Origin: Trueperella pyogenes
Lineage (GTDB): Bacteria; Actinomycetota; Actinomycetes; Actinomycetales; Actinomycetaceae
Length of the DNA: 64,000 nt
Reading direction: 5' to 3'
Assembly: GCF_001070855.1 (NCBI RefSeq)
Contig: NZ_JVLH01000014.1
Coordinates: forward strand, 62,001 to 126,000
The translations under genes were made by a program, and so were the position numbers. The notes under the pieces were generated by a model. That model was not told where the DNA came from and made no database searches. It saw only the letters and a program-made list of their open reading frames with translations. How positions within the stretch are numbered: the stretch's first letter is position 1; each line of letters opens with the position of its first letter. Of the stretch, positions 18,472 to 27,320 are shown in pieces.

Positions 18472-19656
18472 TCAGCGCGAGGGATCGATGCTCAGCTGCT
18501 CGGTGAGGAACGAATGCTCGCCCGCATCGTCGCGCCAGTAGACGAGCGTCGCGCGCGATTCCTGCTGCTCTCGCAGGCTCTGTGAGAGCTCCTTGAAGGC
18601 CTCCAGCTTCGAACCGTGTTCATCGATGAGAGCCTTTTCATTTTCGAGGATCTTCTCTCGGCGTTCTTTCAACGCCGAGAGATCGTGTGTCTGGCGGGAG
18701 AACTTTGACTTCTTTTGATCTTCCTCTTCGTACTCGGTGATCTTAGCCTTCACCCCCTCCGACAGATTTTTCAGCGTGCTCCACCGCTCATTGGTTTTAT
18801 CGATGCACTCCGTCAGCTGTTGTCTACGTTTGGTGACCAGTGCCGGGCTTTCCTGTAGGGCGAGGGCCAGGTGTAGGGCGTGCACCTGGACCTCGGTAAT
18901 GTACGCCAGTCCAGCGGCGTTGACATCGCGGATGACGTCCTCGATGTCTGTCTTGGGATCCAATGCGCGGCGTTCCGCGGATAGGAGGAGCAGCTCCTGG
19001 CGTCGGGCGACGGCTTCGAGGGCTTGTTCGGCCACTGCGAAACGGGCCGTCATGGACGGCGTAAAGTGCCCGAGCTCGCCGTATTCCTCGGTGATGTCGC
19101 CCAGGGTTTTCGAGGCGGCGATGAGTCCGGCGATCTGCGTGATGTCTGTGCGCACGAGGAGGTTGGTGAGAGTGGTTGCGATAGTATCCAGCTTGGCGTT
19201 GACTGCCTGGAACTGGCGCATGGTCACGGCTGTGTTAACAACCCCCATGAGCGCGAGTGGGGCAACGACAGGGAGCGAGGCGGCGACGGGAATGAAGGGT
19301 GCCTGGGCGACGATTCCACCGGCTCCCATGACGGCGGAACCAACACCGGAGCCGAGCTGCATGAGCGTCGCGGGATTGGCCGTGGCCATGAAGAGAGTCG
19401 GGGCGATTGCCGCGGATGCGGCAGTGGAGGCGACAGCGGTCGCCGTCGAGGCTGTCAAGCCGAGGACCTGAGGGGAGACAGCCCGGGCGTCGGGGGTGTA
19501 CTTGCCTGTCGTGGCGAGGCTACTCGTCAGGCTTGCGATGAGGGCATCACGCGTGCGCCCGGTGACGGCAATGAGCCCTTGGCCCGGCTGACCGTCGGGC
19601 GTCGCAACGGTGAACTGGACGTCGTGTGGGGTGGGCGTTAGCTCGTTGTCGCTCAT
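18472..19656 (-). CDS. Uncharacterised protein with hydrophobic Ala/Gly/Thr region and coiled coil
   Basis: I do not recognise this gene. The start is ATG 19656, supported by AGGAGAG just upstream; a frame extension to 19692 adds 12 residues without an SD. The 394-residue product has a polar N-terminal domain (about 1-55), a long small-residue hydrophobic region (about 60-150: TASTATAVASTAASAA, then IPVAASLPVVAPLALMGVV) and a helical C-terminal half with strong charged coiled-coil character (about 270-370). No signal peptide. This order (hydrophobic hairpin followed by coiled coil) resembles membrane-inserting proteins in general, but no family is assigned. First gene of a two-gene minus-strand unit. 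Confidence 0.6.
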   Translation of the reverse strand: MSDNELTPTPHDVQFTVATPDGQPGQGLIAVTGRTRDALIASLTSSLATTGKYTPDARAVSPQVLGLTASTATAVASTAASAAIAPTLFMATANPATLMQLGSGVGSAVMGAGGIVAQAPFIPVAASLPVVAPLALMGVVNTAVTMRQFQAVNAKLDTIATTLTNLLVRTDITQIAGLIAASKTLGDITEEYGELGHFTPSMTARFAVAEQALEAVARRQELLLLSAERRALDPKTDIEDVIRDVNAAGLAYITEVQVHALHLALALQESPALVTKRRQQLTECIDKTNERWSTLKNLSEGVKAKITEYEEEDQKKSKFSRQTHDLSALKERREKILENEKALIDEHGSKLEAFKELSQSLREQQESRATLVYWRDDAGEHSFLTEQLSIDPSR

Positions 19657-19810
19657 GACACTCTCCTGCAAAGGTCGGAATGCACCCATCATAGTTTCCC
19701 TGTCACTATTTGTGGTGTTTCCGGTGAGACCGTGTCAGCAATGGGTGTGTGCGTCTGAGCGGGTGGGGGAATAAGCTCGCGACTGCCGACGCGGCGGGGG
19801 AGTGCGTCTC

Positions 19811-20893
19811 CTATGCGCGCCTGGCCACCGATGAGCGCCAGACCGGGCGCGTCGGGATCGTCGCGATCGGGGTGCCGTCCGGGGCCTCCTCGTCGATGGA
19901 TGCGCTGGGGTGAATGTCGGTCATGGGGGAGCGACCCTCGATCACGTTGATGATCGAGGAGACGGCAGCCTCGGTCATGTCTTTGAGGGGCCACTCGACC
20001 GTCGTGAGGCCGAGTGCGGAGGCGCTGCGGTGGTCCTGGTTGCCGAAGCCGAGGATCGACAGGTCCCCGGGTACTGACAGTTCCAGGTCTGCGGCAGCCT
20101 GGAAGACGCCGGGGGCCTGCGAGTCGTCGGCCAGGGCGATGAGCGAGATTGAGGGGTCCTCGTCGAGGAGGCGCAGCGCGGCCTGGTAGGCCGTGGTGGG
20201 TTCCCAGTCGGGCAGTGAGTAGAGGGTGAACTTCGTGCCGAACGCGCTCGCGATCGGGTTCTGGCGCGCGTGATTCGTGTTCGGGCCAGCCAGGAAGACG
20301 GCATGCCCCTGACCCGTGCCGGTTGCCGGATCTACGAGCGCGCAGTCAGAGAGAACGTCGCGCACGCCGGCACCCTCGTCGATGCGAATGAGGGAGGACT
20401 CTGATCCGGTCGGGTTGGCCTCGATCATCGACATGGCGACGACGGGGATGCCGAGGTTGGCGAGCAGGCGCGAGGTGAAGGCCTCGGCCGACGTGGTCTC
20501 GCGGATGATGCCGGCCAGTTGTGTGTCGCCCAGGACCCCGTGGATGACCTCGGCGTCCGAGGCTCCGTCGCCCGACTGGAACAGGGGGAGGAGTAGGTAG
20601 CCGTGGCGCTGAATGTCGATCATTGCGGTCGTGAGGACCGTGTGGACGACGGGCACGAAGGGATCGTCCGGCAGCTCGGCCATAAGGAGGGCGATGAGGT
20701 GGGACTTGCCGCGGCGCAGCGACCGGGCGGCTGCGTTGGGGATGTAGTTGAGTTCGCGTGCAGCATCTTGAACACGCTGGATCGTCGCTGGTGCAATCTT
20801 GACTTCTGGCCCGCGACCATTGAGCACGAGCGATACGGTTGAGGGAGCGACGCCCGCTGCACGAGCGACGTCTGCCCGAGTGGCTCGATCCAT
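19811..20893 (-). CDS. LacI-family transcriptional regulator of the lac/fuc locus
   Basis: 360 residues. The N-terminal HTH is classical: RADVARAAGVAPSTVSLVLNGRG (in parts) and the hinge NYIPNAAARSLRRGKSH, followed by a periplasmic-binding-protein-like sugar domain. ATG 20893 was chosen because GGGAG lies just upstream; an in-frame codon at 20941 has no SD and lies in the operator region. It is divergent from lacZ and probably represses lacZ and the ABC operon through the two operator-like sites at 20941 and 23905. The effector is probably a galactoside or related sugar (inference). GC content changes within the gene. Confidence 0.85.
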   Translation of the reverse strand: MDRATRADVARAAGVAPSTVSLVLNGRGPEVKIAPATIQRVQDAARELNYIPNAAARSLRRGKSHLIALLMAELPDDPFVPVVHTVLTTAMIDIQRHGYLLLPLFQSGDGASDAEVIHGVLGDTQLAGIIRETTSAEAFTSRLLANLGIPVVAMSMIEANPTGSESSLIRIDEGAGVRDVLSDCALVDPATGTGQGHAVFLAGPNTNHARQNPIASAFGTKFTLYSLPDWEPTTAYQAALRLLDEDPSISLIALADDSQAPGVFQAAADLELSVPGDLSILGFGNQDHRSASALGLTTVEWPLKDMTEAAVSSIINVIEGRSPMTDIHPSASIDEEAPDGTPIATIPTRPVWRSSVARRA

Positions 20894-20940
20894 TTCATCT
20901 CCCTTGGTGCTGGGCCCATCGAATCTGCGTGAATATAACA

Positions 20941-20956
20941 ACTATAACGTGTTAGT
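20941..20956. promoter_or_regulatory. Operator-like site between lacI and lacZ
   Basis: ACTATAACGTGTTAGT. Its reverse complement, ACTAACACGTTATAGT, matches ACTAACACGAGATAGT at 23905-23920 in 14 of 16 bases. Ends are palindromic (ACTA/TAGT), as in LacI-family operators. It lies 48 bases upstream of the lacI start and 46 bases upstream of lacZ, so it could control both. Confidence 0.65.
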
Positions 20957-21001
20957 CTAGGTGTGCTACAAGGCGTCGATGTTGACTTACCTGAAAGGCT
21001 C

Positions 21002-23848
21002 ATGATGAAGACTACGCCCTCATATGCACCGGGAAGAGGAAAACTCGTGTTACCGCGTGCATATTTCGCTGATGACCCGGGTGAGTTGAGTCTGGATGGA
21101 ACGTGGTTTTTCGACTATCACCGCAGCGATCCAAACCCCAATATCAATCCCGAAGTGGCCTTTGAACAACCTCTTGTCCCTGAGACAGAGACTATTGACG
21201 TGCCCAGCCATTGGGTGTTGAGGGGAGAAGGTCGTTGGGGTGCTCCCGCCTATACCAATGTCGATTTTCCATTCCCCGTGGATCCACCCTTTCCTCCGGA
21301 AGATAATCCAGTCGGCGACTATTCGCGGTATTTCACGTGTCCGGAGTCTTGGCTTTCATCGGGAGGTCAGATTCGCCTGCGCTTCGAGGGCGTTGAATCC
21401 CAAGTCGTCGTCTGGGTGAATGGCCAATGGATCGGAATGGCCCGCGGTTCACGCCTCGCCCATGAATTCGACATCACCCAGGCACTTGTCCCCGGTGAAA
21501 ATACAGTTACTCTTCGCGTCCATCAGTTCAGTGCTGGCTCCTACCTTGAGGACCAGGATCAGTGGTGGCTTCCAGGCGTGTTTCGTTCAGTTTCGCTCCG
21601 CTATCTCCCCGCTTTTTCAATCGAAGATCTGTGGATCAACACCGATTACGAGGCTGGGCAAGGATTTGCAACCCTTGAGCTAAGAGTGCGGGGAGCGCAA
21701 AGTGAAACTCTTGAAGCGAATCTGGACATCGAAGGCCTCGGGGCATCAACGCTGACGCTCGCGCGAGGGGAGGATGGTCGCTACCGGAGCGAAAACATCG
21801 GCCTCGGAACTGTCCAGCCGTGGAGCCCGCAATCCCCGAAACTTTACGCCGCGCGCGTGCAAGCGGTGGGGGAGGGAGGCCGCCTGACGGAAGAGCGCCA
21901 CCTGCGCCTCGGCTTCCGAAGGGTCAAAATCGTTGATGGTGTTCTGCATGCCAATGGGCAGCCCCTGACGCTTAACGGTGTCAATCGCCATGAAATTCGC
22001 GCCGACGAAGGGCGAGTATTCAGCGAAGAATTTGCGCGCACCGATCTTGAACTCATGAAGTCGATGGGTATTAACGCGATCAGAACATCCCATTACCCGC
22101 CTCATCCACGCCTTCTTGATCTGGCCGATGAAATTGGCCTGTGGGTCATGCTCGAGGGAGATATTGAAACTCACGGTTTTGAGGGTAATCGCACGTGGAT
22201 TGATAACCCCTCTGATGATCCACGGTGGGAAGGCTCCTACCTCGACCGCACCGAACGTGCCTTTGAGCGCGACAAGAATCATGCCAGCATTTTCTGCTGG
22301 AGCCTAGGGAACGAATCCGGAACGGGACGTAACTTGGCAGCGGCCGCACGTTGGCTCCACGAACGCACCCACGGACGCGGGATTGTCCACTACGAGGGCG
22401 ACCATGCCATGGAGTATGTCGATATCTACTCGCGGATGTATCCGACGCTTGAAGAAGTCGCCGCAGTGCTTGATGACACGGATCTGCATGCCCCTGTTGC
22501 TGTCCCAAGCCATGCAAGTGCGGCTGTAGATGACGCTGCGAAAGAACGTATTCGCAGTGCTCCCTACATCATGTGTGAGTACCTCCATGCGATGGGAACC
22601 GGCCCTGGTGGAGCCGCTGCTTACGCCGAGCAAATGAGCCATCCTCGTCACGCTGGAGGCTTCGTGTGGGAGTGGCGTGACCATGCGCTGTGGCGCACTC
22701 TTCCTGATGGGCGTCGTTCTCTTGCTTATGGCGGCGATTTTGGCGAGGACGTCCATGATGGGAATTTCGTCTGCGATGGCTTGGTTGATGCGCTTTCGCG
22801 TCCCTATGCGGGGACTTGGGCATGGATTCGCGCGCTCGCACCTGATGCGCCGATCCTTCACGATCGAGCGCAAAAATCGGGTGGCGAGGCCGAGGAGCGC
22901 TTGCGTGCTTTGGCTTCGTCGGCCTCTTCCCTGCTTTCCTCTGACGAGGCCGAGTGCGGCGCCGTGTTTGATGCTCGTGGGCGCATGGAGTCCATGGGCG
23001 GGCTTCCGATCATGGCAGAGATCAGCGTTTACCGTGCGCCAACGGACAATGATCGCGGTCGCGGTCCCGTCGACTATTGGGGGATTTCCTCTGATGCTCT
23101 GGGTCCACTGGGAACAGGGACCGGGCAATGGGGAGTCTCCCACGCTCAGCGATGGGAAATGGCGCGTTTGCATCTCCTGCGCAGAACCTGGCATGGAAGC
23201 GCCCGTGAGAGCGGAACGCGGGTGCTAATTGAACGCTGGGCGCCGCCAGCCGCGCAGTTTGGGCTTGAGGCTCGTTGGAGTTTTACTCCCGTAGACGGAA
23301 AAGCCGCAGGTGCATCTGCGGGTGCTGCGCTGCCGGGAAGTTGCCTCGTCGTCAAGGTCGAAATGACTCCCTATGGGCACTGGCCAGAGCGCATCCCTCG
23401 CACAGGGGTTCGTCTGCGTATCCCGGGAACGGGGTGGACGGCCTCGTGGGTGGGGGAGACGGATATTGCTTATGCGGATATGCCCGGCGCTAATCCAGAT
23501 GGGTTTGGGTGCGCTGAGCTTGAAGATCTATGGGATGTGGGCATCAAGCCTGAAGAAGGCGGACATCGACCGGGATTGAAGGTTCTTGAGCTACGTGGGG
23601 AAGAGCGTGCGCTCATTATCATTCCCCAAAGCGAGATGGGTTGGAGCGCCTCGCGTTGGAGTGAGCGTGAGCTTGCCCAAGCGGGACACTGGGAAGACCT
23701 GCCGGTATCAAATCAAACCTTTGTCTGGCTTGATGCTATTCAAGATGGCATTGGGACTCGCTCGTGTGGCCCTGATGCTCGCCCTGAATTCGGTGCTCGT
23801 ATGAAAGCGTGCACCATGGAATTCGTTGTTTGTGTAACGGATCTATAA
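21002..23848 (+). CDS. lacZ: Beta-galactosidase, glycoside hydrolase family 2
   Basis: Hydrolyses terminal beta-galactosides. The 948-residue product has the LacZ architecture: GH2 sugar-binding domain (about 40-210), immunoglobulin-like domain, TIM barrel (about 320-600) and the C-terminal Bgal small-chain domain beginning near YRAPTDNDRGRG. The acid/base Glu in SLGNES is residue 438 and the nucleophile Glu in MCEYLHAMG is residue 526. No signal peptide, so it acts in the cytoplasm on imported sugars. Start ATG 21002 (or 21005) follows GAAAGG. Divergent from lacI; the ABC transporter genes follow. Confidence 0.93.
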   Translation: MMKTTPSYAPGRGKLVLPRAYFADDPGELSLDGTWFFDYHRSDPNPNINPEVAFEQPLVPETETIDVPSHWVLRGEGRWGAPAYTNVDFPFPVDPPFPPEDNPVGDYSRYFTCPESWLSSGGQIRLRFEGVESQVVVWVNGQWIGMARGSRLAHEFDITQALVPGENTVTLRVHQFSAGSYLEDQDQWWLPGVFRSVSLRYLPAFSIEDLWINTDYEAGQGFATLELRVRGAQSETLEANLDIEGLGASTLTLARGEDGRYRSENIGLGTVQPWSPQSPKLYAARVQAVGEGGRLTEERHLRLGFRRVKIVDGVLHANGQPLTLNGVNRHEIRADEGRVFSEEFARTDLELMKSMGINAIRTSHYPPHPRLLDLADEIGLWVMLEGDIETHGFEGNRTWIDNPSDDPRWEGSYLDRTERAFERDKNHASIFCWSLGNESGTGRNLAAAARWLHERTHGRGIVHYEGDHAMEYVDIYSRMYPTLEEVAAVLDDTDLHAPVAVPSHASAAVDDAAKERIRSAPYIMCEYLHAMGTGPGGAAAYAEQMSHPRHAGGFVWEWRDHALWRTLPDGRRSLAYGGDFGEDVHDGNFVCDGLVDALSRPYAGTWAWIRALAPDAPILHDRAQKSGGEAEERLRALASSASSLLSSDEAECGAVFDARGRMESMGGLPIMAEISVYRAPTDNDRGRGPVDYWGISSDALGPLGTGTGQWGVSHAQRWEMARLHLLRRTWHGSARESGTRVLIERWAPPAAQFGLEARWSFTPVDGKAAGASAGAALPGSCLVVKVEMTPYGHWPERIPRTGVRLRIPGTGWTASWVGETDIAYADMPGANPDGFGCAELEDLWDVGIKPEEGGHRPGLKVLELRGEERALIIIPQSEMGWSASRWSERELAQAGHWEDLPVSNQTFVWLDAIQDGIGTRSCGPDARPEFGARMKACTMEFVVCVTDL

Positions 23849-23904
23849 CAATTGTCTGCTACGCAACGTGAAGTCTGGCTGGCGAAGGTAGCCTAGGCTT
23901 ATCA

Positions 23905-23920
23905 ACTAACACGAGATAGT
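23905..23920. promoter_or_regulatory. Second operator-like site, in front of the sugar ABC operon
   Basis: ACTAACACGAGATAGT, followed directly by TAGT, so that ACTAAC and GTTAGT also form an inverted pair. It matches the site upstream of lacZ in 14 of 16 bases in opposite orientation. It lies 53 bases before the binding-protein start codon, a position suitable for repression. Confidence 0.65.
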
Positions 23921-23972
23921 TAGTGATTCGGTATTCATATCGATCTACGACACGAACCAATGGAGGTTTCGC

Positions 23973-25385
23973 ATGTTGAAGAAAAGGATGGCCGCCGGTG
24001 TTGTCGCCTTGGCCATGATGAGCACTCTTGGGTTGAGCGCCTGCTCGAACGGCAGTGACTCTTCCTCGAATTCCGCAAGCAGCGGATCGGCATCGGGTTC
24101 TATCCCCAAGCCTGATGTTTCCTGCGATATTCCCGCAACGAATCTCGACGATTCGAAGATCGACACCTCGAAGGTCGAAGGTGAAATCACCTTCCAGACT
24201 CAGGGCCTCAAGACCGACTTCGGCGACTTCTTCACCAAGAAGATCAAGGAATTCGAAGATGCGAACCCCGGCGTCAAGATTAAGTGGACTGACCAGGCCG
24301 GTGGTGCAGAGTTTGACCAGACCATCACTGCTCAGGCAACCAACTGCCAGATGGCAGACGTTGTGAACGTTCCTTCCTCGACCATCCTGGCTCTGTCAAA
24401 GTCCAACCTCCTCATGGACTTTGATGTGAAGGCTCCCGGCATTGGCGACAAGTTCGTTCAGACCATTTGGGATTCGACCAAGCTGGGTGCAAACAAGCAC
24501 CACACAGCGCTTCCTTGGTACTTCGGACCCTACATCACCACCTACAACAAGGAAGTTTTCAAGCGCGCAGGCTTGGATGAAAACACCTCTCCCAAGACCA
24601 TGGAAGAGATGTTCGACTACGCCGCTAAGGTCGGTGCAGACGGCAAGGGCGATTACGGAATCTACGGCTCCCCGCAGTGGTACATGACCGCTCAGCTGCA
24701 CGGCATGGGGGTTAACCTCATGAATGCTGATAAGACCGAGTTTGCTTTTGCAGACAATGAGCAGGCCATCAAGTACGTGACTCGCTTGGCTGAACTCTAC
24801 AAGAGCGGTGCAATTCCGAAGGACTCCCTGACCGGTGAACCCGATCCCGGCAAGGCATACGCTGACGGAAACCTCGCATTCGGTACCCCGAATGCCTCCT
24901 TCCTGAAGTCCGTGAAGGCCAACAACGCGACCGTCTACAACAACACTGGCGTTGGCCCCTTCCCGACCAACCCCGGAATCAAGCCGGTCTTCGAAGGCCA
25001 GTACATTGGCGTGTCGGTCTCGACCAAGAACGCTCCTCTGTCCATGAAGTTCGCCGAGTGGATCACCAACGCTGAGAACGAATACGCATGGACTCACGAT
25101 GGCGGCGCGATCATCTTCCCGGCAGCAACTAGCGCTCTTGACAAGCTCGTTGCTAACCCGCCGGAGATCGCAAACGATCCCGTCTTCAAGGCTGCTTACG
25201 AGGAAGCCGCTAAGGCTGCAAAGGACGCCGAGGCCTACACCGACGTCTTCTACACCACCGGTGGCGTTCAGGACAGCTTGGTTGAGAATGTCAACAAGGC
25301 AATCCGTGGAGAGGTCGACGCTAAGACCGCTCTGAAGACTGCACAAGATCAGATGAACAAGAAGCTCAAGGCTCTTGGCGAATGA
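23973..25385 (+). CDS. Sugar ABC transporter substrate-binding lipoprotein
   Basis: Captures a sugar outside the cell for the two permeases that follow. The 470-residue product has a lipoprotein signal (KKRM, hydrophobic stretch, lipobox LSAC with Cys24), a Ser/Gly/Asn linker and a family-1 extracellular solute-binding fold (VEGEITFQTQGL, WTDQAGGAEFDQTI, LPWYFGPYITTYNKEVF, GAIIFPAATSA). Start follows TGGAGG. An operator-like site precedes it and a strong hairpin separates it from the permeases. The substrate is inferred from neighbours to be a galactosyl/fucosyl oligosaccharide. Confidence 0.92.
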   Translation: MLKKRMAAGVVALAMMSTLGLSACSNGSDSSSNSASSGSASGSIPKPDVSCDIPATNLDDSKIDTSKVEGEITFQTQGLKTDFGDFFTKKIKEFEDANPGVKIKWTDQAGGAEFDQTITAQATNCQMADVVNVPSSTILALSKSNLLMDFDVKAPGIGDKFVQTIWDSTKLGANKHHTALPWYFGPYITTYNKEVFKRAGLDENTSPKTMEEMFDYAAKVGADGKGDYGIYGSPQWYMTAQLHGMGVNLMNADKTEFAFADNEQAIKYVTRLAELYKSGAIPKDSLTGEPDPGKAYADGNLAFGTPNASFLKSVKANNATVYNNTGVGPFPTNPGIKPVFEGQYIGVSVSTKNAPLSMKFAEWITNAENEYAWTHDGGAIIFPAATSALDKLVANPPEIANDPVFKAAYEEAAKAAKDAEAYTDVFYTTGGVQDSLVENVNKAIRGEVDAKTALKTAQDQMNKKLKALGE

Positions 25386-25393
25386 TCTAACCC

Positions 25394-25431
25394 TTGCCGG
25401 GGCGAAACCGCAGTGCGTTTCGCCCCGGCAA
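25394..25431 (+). terminator. Hairpin between binding protein and permeases
   Basis: TTGCCGGGGCGAAAC pairs perfectly with GTTTCGCCCCGGCAA around an eight-base loop; AAAA rather than T-run follows on the plus strand. Such hairpins after binding-protein genes commonly stabilise the upstream message and lower permease expression. Confidence 0.7.
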
Positions 25432-25461
25432 AACCTCTGAACAGCACCGAAGGACCTGACA

Positions 25462-26373
25462 ATGTCGTCACGTACAGGACGTGCCCCAAGCCGATCTCTT
25501 AATGGGGCAGCGCGTTTCCGCCCGGGATGGATGCCGTGGATCTGGATTACACTCCCGGTCTTGGCAATTATTACTTTCTACATTTATCCCTTCATCACAA
25601 CGGTTTTCGTGTCTTTCACGAAGACCAAACCGCTGAGGAAAATTGGTCCCTTCATCGGGATCGAAAACTACACCTACGTTCTGAACGACCCTGAATTCTG
25701 GGGATCTCTGCGCAACTCACTCATCTACGCGGTCTGCGTTGTTCCTTTGATGGTGCTTCTCCCTCTTCTTCTTGCGCTCCTAGTCAAGACCTATGTTCCG
25801 GGCATCGGATTTTTCCGAGCGCTCTACTACCTGCCGGCGGTTTCCTCGCTGGTCGTCATCTCATTGGCATGGCGCTACTTGCTCAATGAGAGAGGCCCCG
25901 TCAATAACCTCCTGACTTCTTGGGGGATGGATACGGTTCCTTTCCTCTCGAATCAGTGGCTGATCCTTTTCTGTGCCATGCTCATTACCCTGTGGCAGGG
26001 CTTGCCCTACTACATGATTCTGTACTTGTCCGCCTTGGCGAACGTCGATAAGTCTCTTTACGAGGCCGCCGAGCTTGACGGAGCAGGAAGTGTCCGTCGT
26101 TTCTTAACCGTCACTGTTCCCGGTGTCAAGGTCATGATGTTCTTGGTTGCGACACTGACAACGATTGGCTGTCTCAAGATCTTCACCGAGGTCTACCTGC
26201 TTGGTGGAACCGCTTCACCAACGAAGACTTTGACCATGTACATTCGAGACTGGACCGATCCGACGTATGGCTCTCTAGGCAAGGGCGATGCCGCTTCAGT
26301 GTGTCTCTTCCTGATCACCTTCGGATTCATTATTGCCTCCCAGAAGCTCCAGAGGAAGGCTGAAGATCAATGA
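25462..26373 (+). CDS. Sugar ABC transporter permease, MalF/UgpA type
   Basis: Integral membrane subunit, 303 residues, about six membrane segments; the EAA loop that docks the ATPase is YEAAELDGAGSVRRFLTVTVPGV near residue 200 (in parts). LNERGPVN and QGLPYYMILYLSAL are typical of CUT1 permeases. Start follows GAAGGAC. Its end overlaps the next permease by four bases. Confidence 0.93.
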   Translation: MSSRTGRAPSRSLNGAARFRPGWMPWIWITLPVLAIITFYIYPFITTVFVSFTKTKPLRKIGPFIGIENYTYVLNDPEFWGSLRNSLIYAVCVVPLMVLLPLLLALLVKTYVPGIGFFRALYYLPAVSSLVVISLAWRYLLNERGPVNNLLTSWGMDTVPFLSNQWLILFCAMLITLWQGLPYYMILYLSALANVDKSLYEAAELDGAGSVRRFLTVTVPGVKVMMFLVATLTTIGCLKIFTEVYLLGGTASPTKTLTMYIRDWTDPTYGSLGKGDAASVCLFLITFGFIIASQKLQRKAEDQ

Positions 26374-27302
26374 GTACCGCATCTGCAACTAGTGCAGCCA
26401 CGTCCTCGTCGAAGTTTGCACAATGGCGCAAGGCTCGCAAACTTGAAAATCAGTCACGAAATGTGGCATCGCGCCAGATCAAGGGTTCTCGCCTTGTACT
26501 GCGCTACATCACCCTAGTCGTCGTTGCAATCCTCATGGTCGGCCCGCTTCTGCTTCCTCTCCTTGCAGCATTCAAAGCGCCGGGAGAGTCTGTCTTCGGC
26601 CAGGGCGCAACGATCTTCCCGCAGCATTGGTCATTGGCAGCTTTCGCGACGCTGTTCAAACAAACTGGAATCCTGCGAGCAATCGGCAACTCGGTCATCG
26701 TTGCCGCGCTGACGGTCGTTTCAAACATCATCTTGTCCTGTTTGGGCGGTTACATGCTTTCGAGGCGTGGGTGGACTGGCCGCAACATCATGTACTTCGT
26801 TGTCCTCTCGGCGATGATCTTCCCCTTCGAATCCATCATGCTGTCCCTGTACTCGATGATGGTCTCAATCGGCACGTACAAGACGCTTACCAGTGTGTGG
26901 ATGGTCGCCATGATCGGCCCCTTCCAGATCCTCATAATGCGCGCGGCTTTCCTTGGAATCCCCGAAGAAATTGAAGACGCAGCACTGATTGATGGGGCGG
27001 GTGAATGGTCGCGTTTCTGGAGGATTTTCCTCCCTCAGGTACGTGGAACTCTCACGGTTGTTGGCCTGACATCCTTCATCGGTGCTTGGTCCGACTTCCT
27101 TTTCCCGTTGCTCATGCTTGTTGACAACGATAAGCACACCTTGATGCTGGAACTGACGGCAATTCAAAATTCCGCTCAGGGAACGACGTACCAGTTGGTG
27201 TTGGCTGGTGCTGTTGTGGCATTGGTTCCGGTTGTCCTCGTCTTCGCCTTCTCGCAGAAGTACTTCTTCCGCGGGATTGAAGACGGCGGTTTGAAGTTCT
27301 AG
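26370..27302 (+). CDS. Sugar ABC transporter permease, MalG/UgpE type
   Basis: Second CUT1 permease, 310 residues with a polar 45-residue N-terminus and six membrane segments; the EAA loop is EIEDAALIDGAGEWSRFWRIFLP (in parts) near residue 195. It overlaps the first permease (ATGA). No ABC ATPase gene follows; CUT1 systems often share an MsmK/UgpC-type ATPase encoded elsewhere, which I infer here. Confidence 0.93.
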   Translation: MSTASATSAATSSSKFAQWRKARKLENQSRNVASRQIKGSRLVLRYITLVVVAILMVGPLLLPLLAAFKAPGESVFGQGATIFPQHWSLAAFATLFKQTGILRAIGNSVIVAALTVVSNIILSCLGGYMLSRRGWTGRNIMYFVVLSAMIFPFESIMLSLYSMMVSIGTYKTLTSVWMVAMIGPFQILIMRAAFLGIPEEIEDAALIDGAGEWSRFWRIFLPQVRGTLTVVGLTSFIGAWSDFLFPLLMLVDNDKHTLMLELTAIQNSAQGTTYQLVLAGAVVALVPVVLVFAFSQKYFFRGIEDGGLKF

Positions 27303-27320
27303 ACCCATAAGGCATAACTC

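Larger units (their letters stand above)
17320..20750. other. GC-rich block with probable foreign or recombined origin
   Basis: Base composition rises between glmM and the 5' part of the lacI gene. Counted by eye, 20101-20160 is about 70% GC and 20701-20760 about 70%, whereas 20761-20820 is about 57% and 21001-21060 about 53%. The block contains two unrecognised minus-strand genes and the ligand-binding part of the LacI regulator; the HTH-coding part lies in ordinary-GC DNA. No transposase, integrase or flanking repeat is visible. The boundaries are approximate. Confidence 0.5.
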
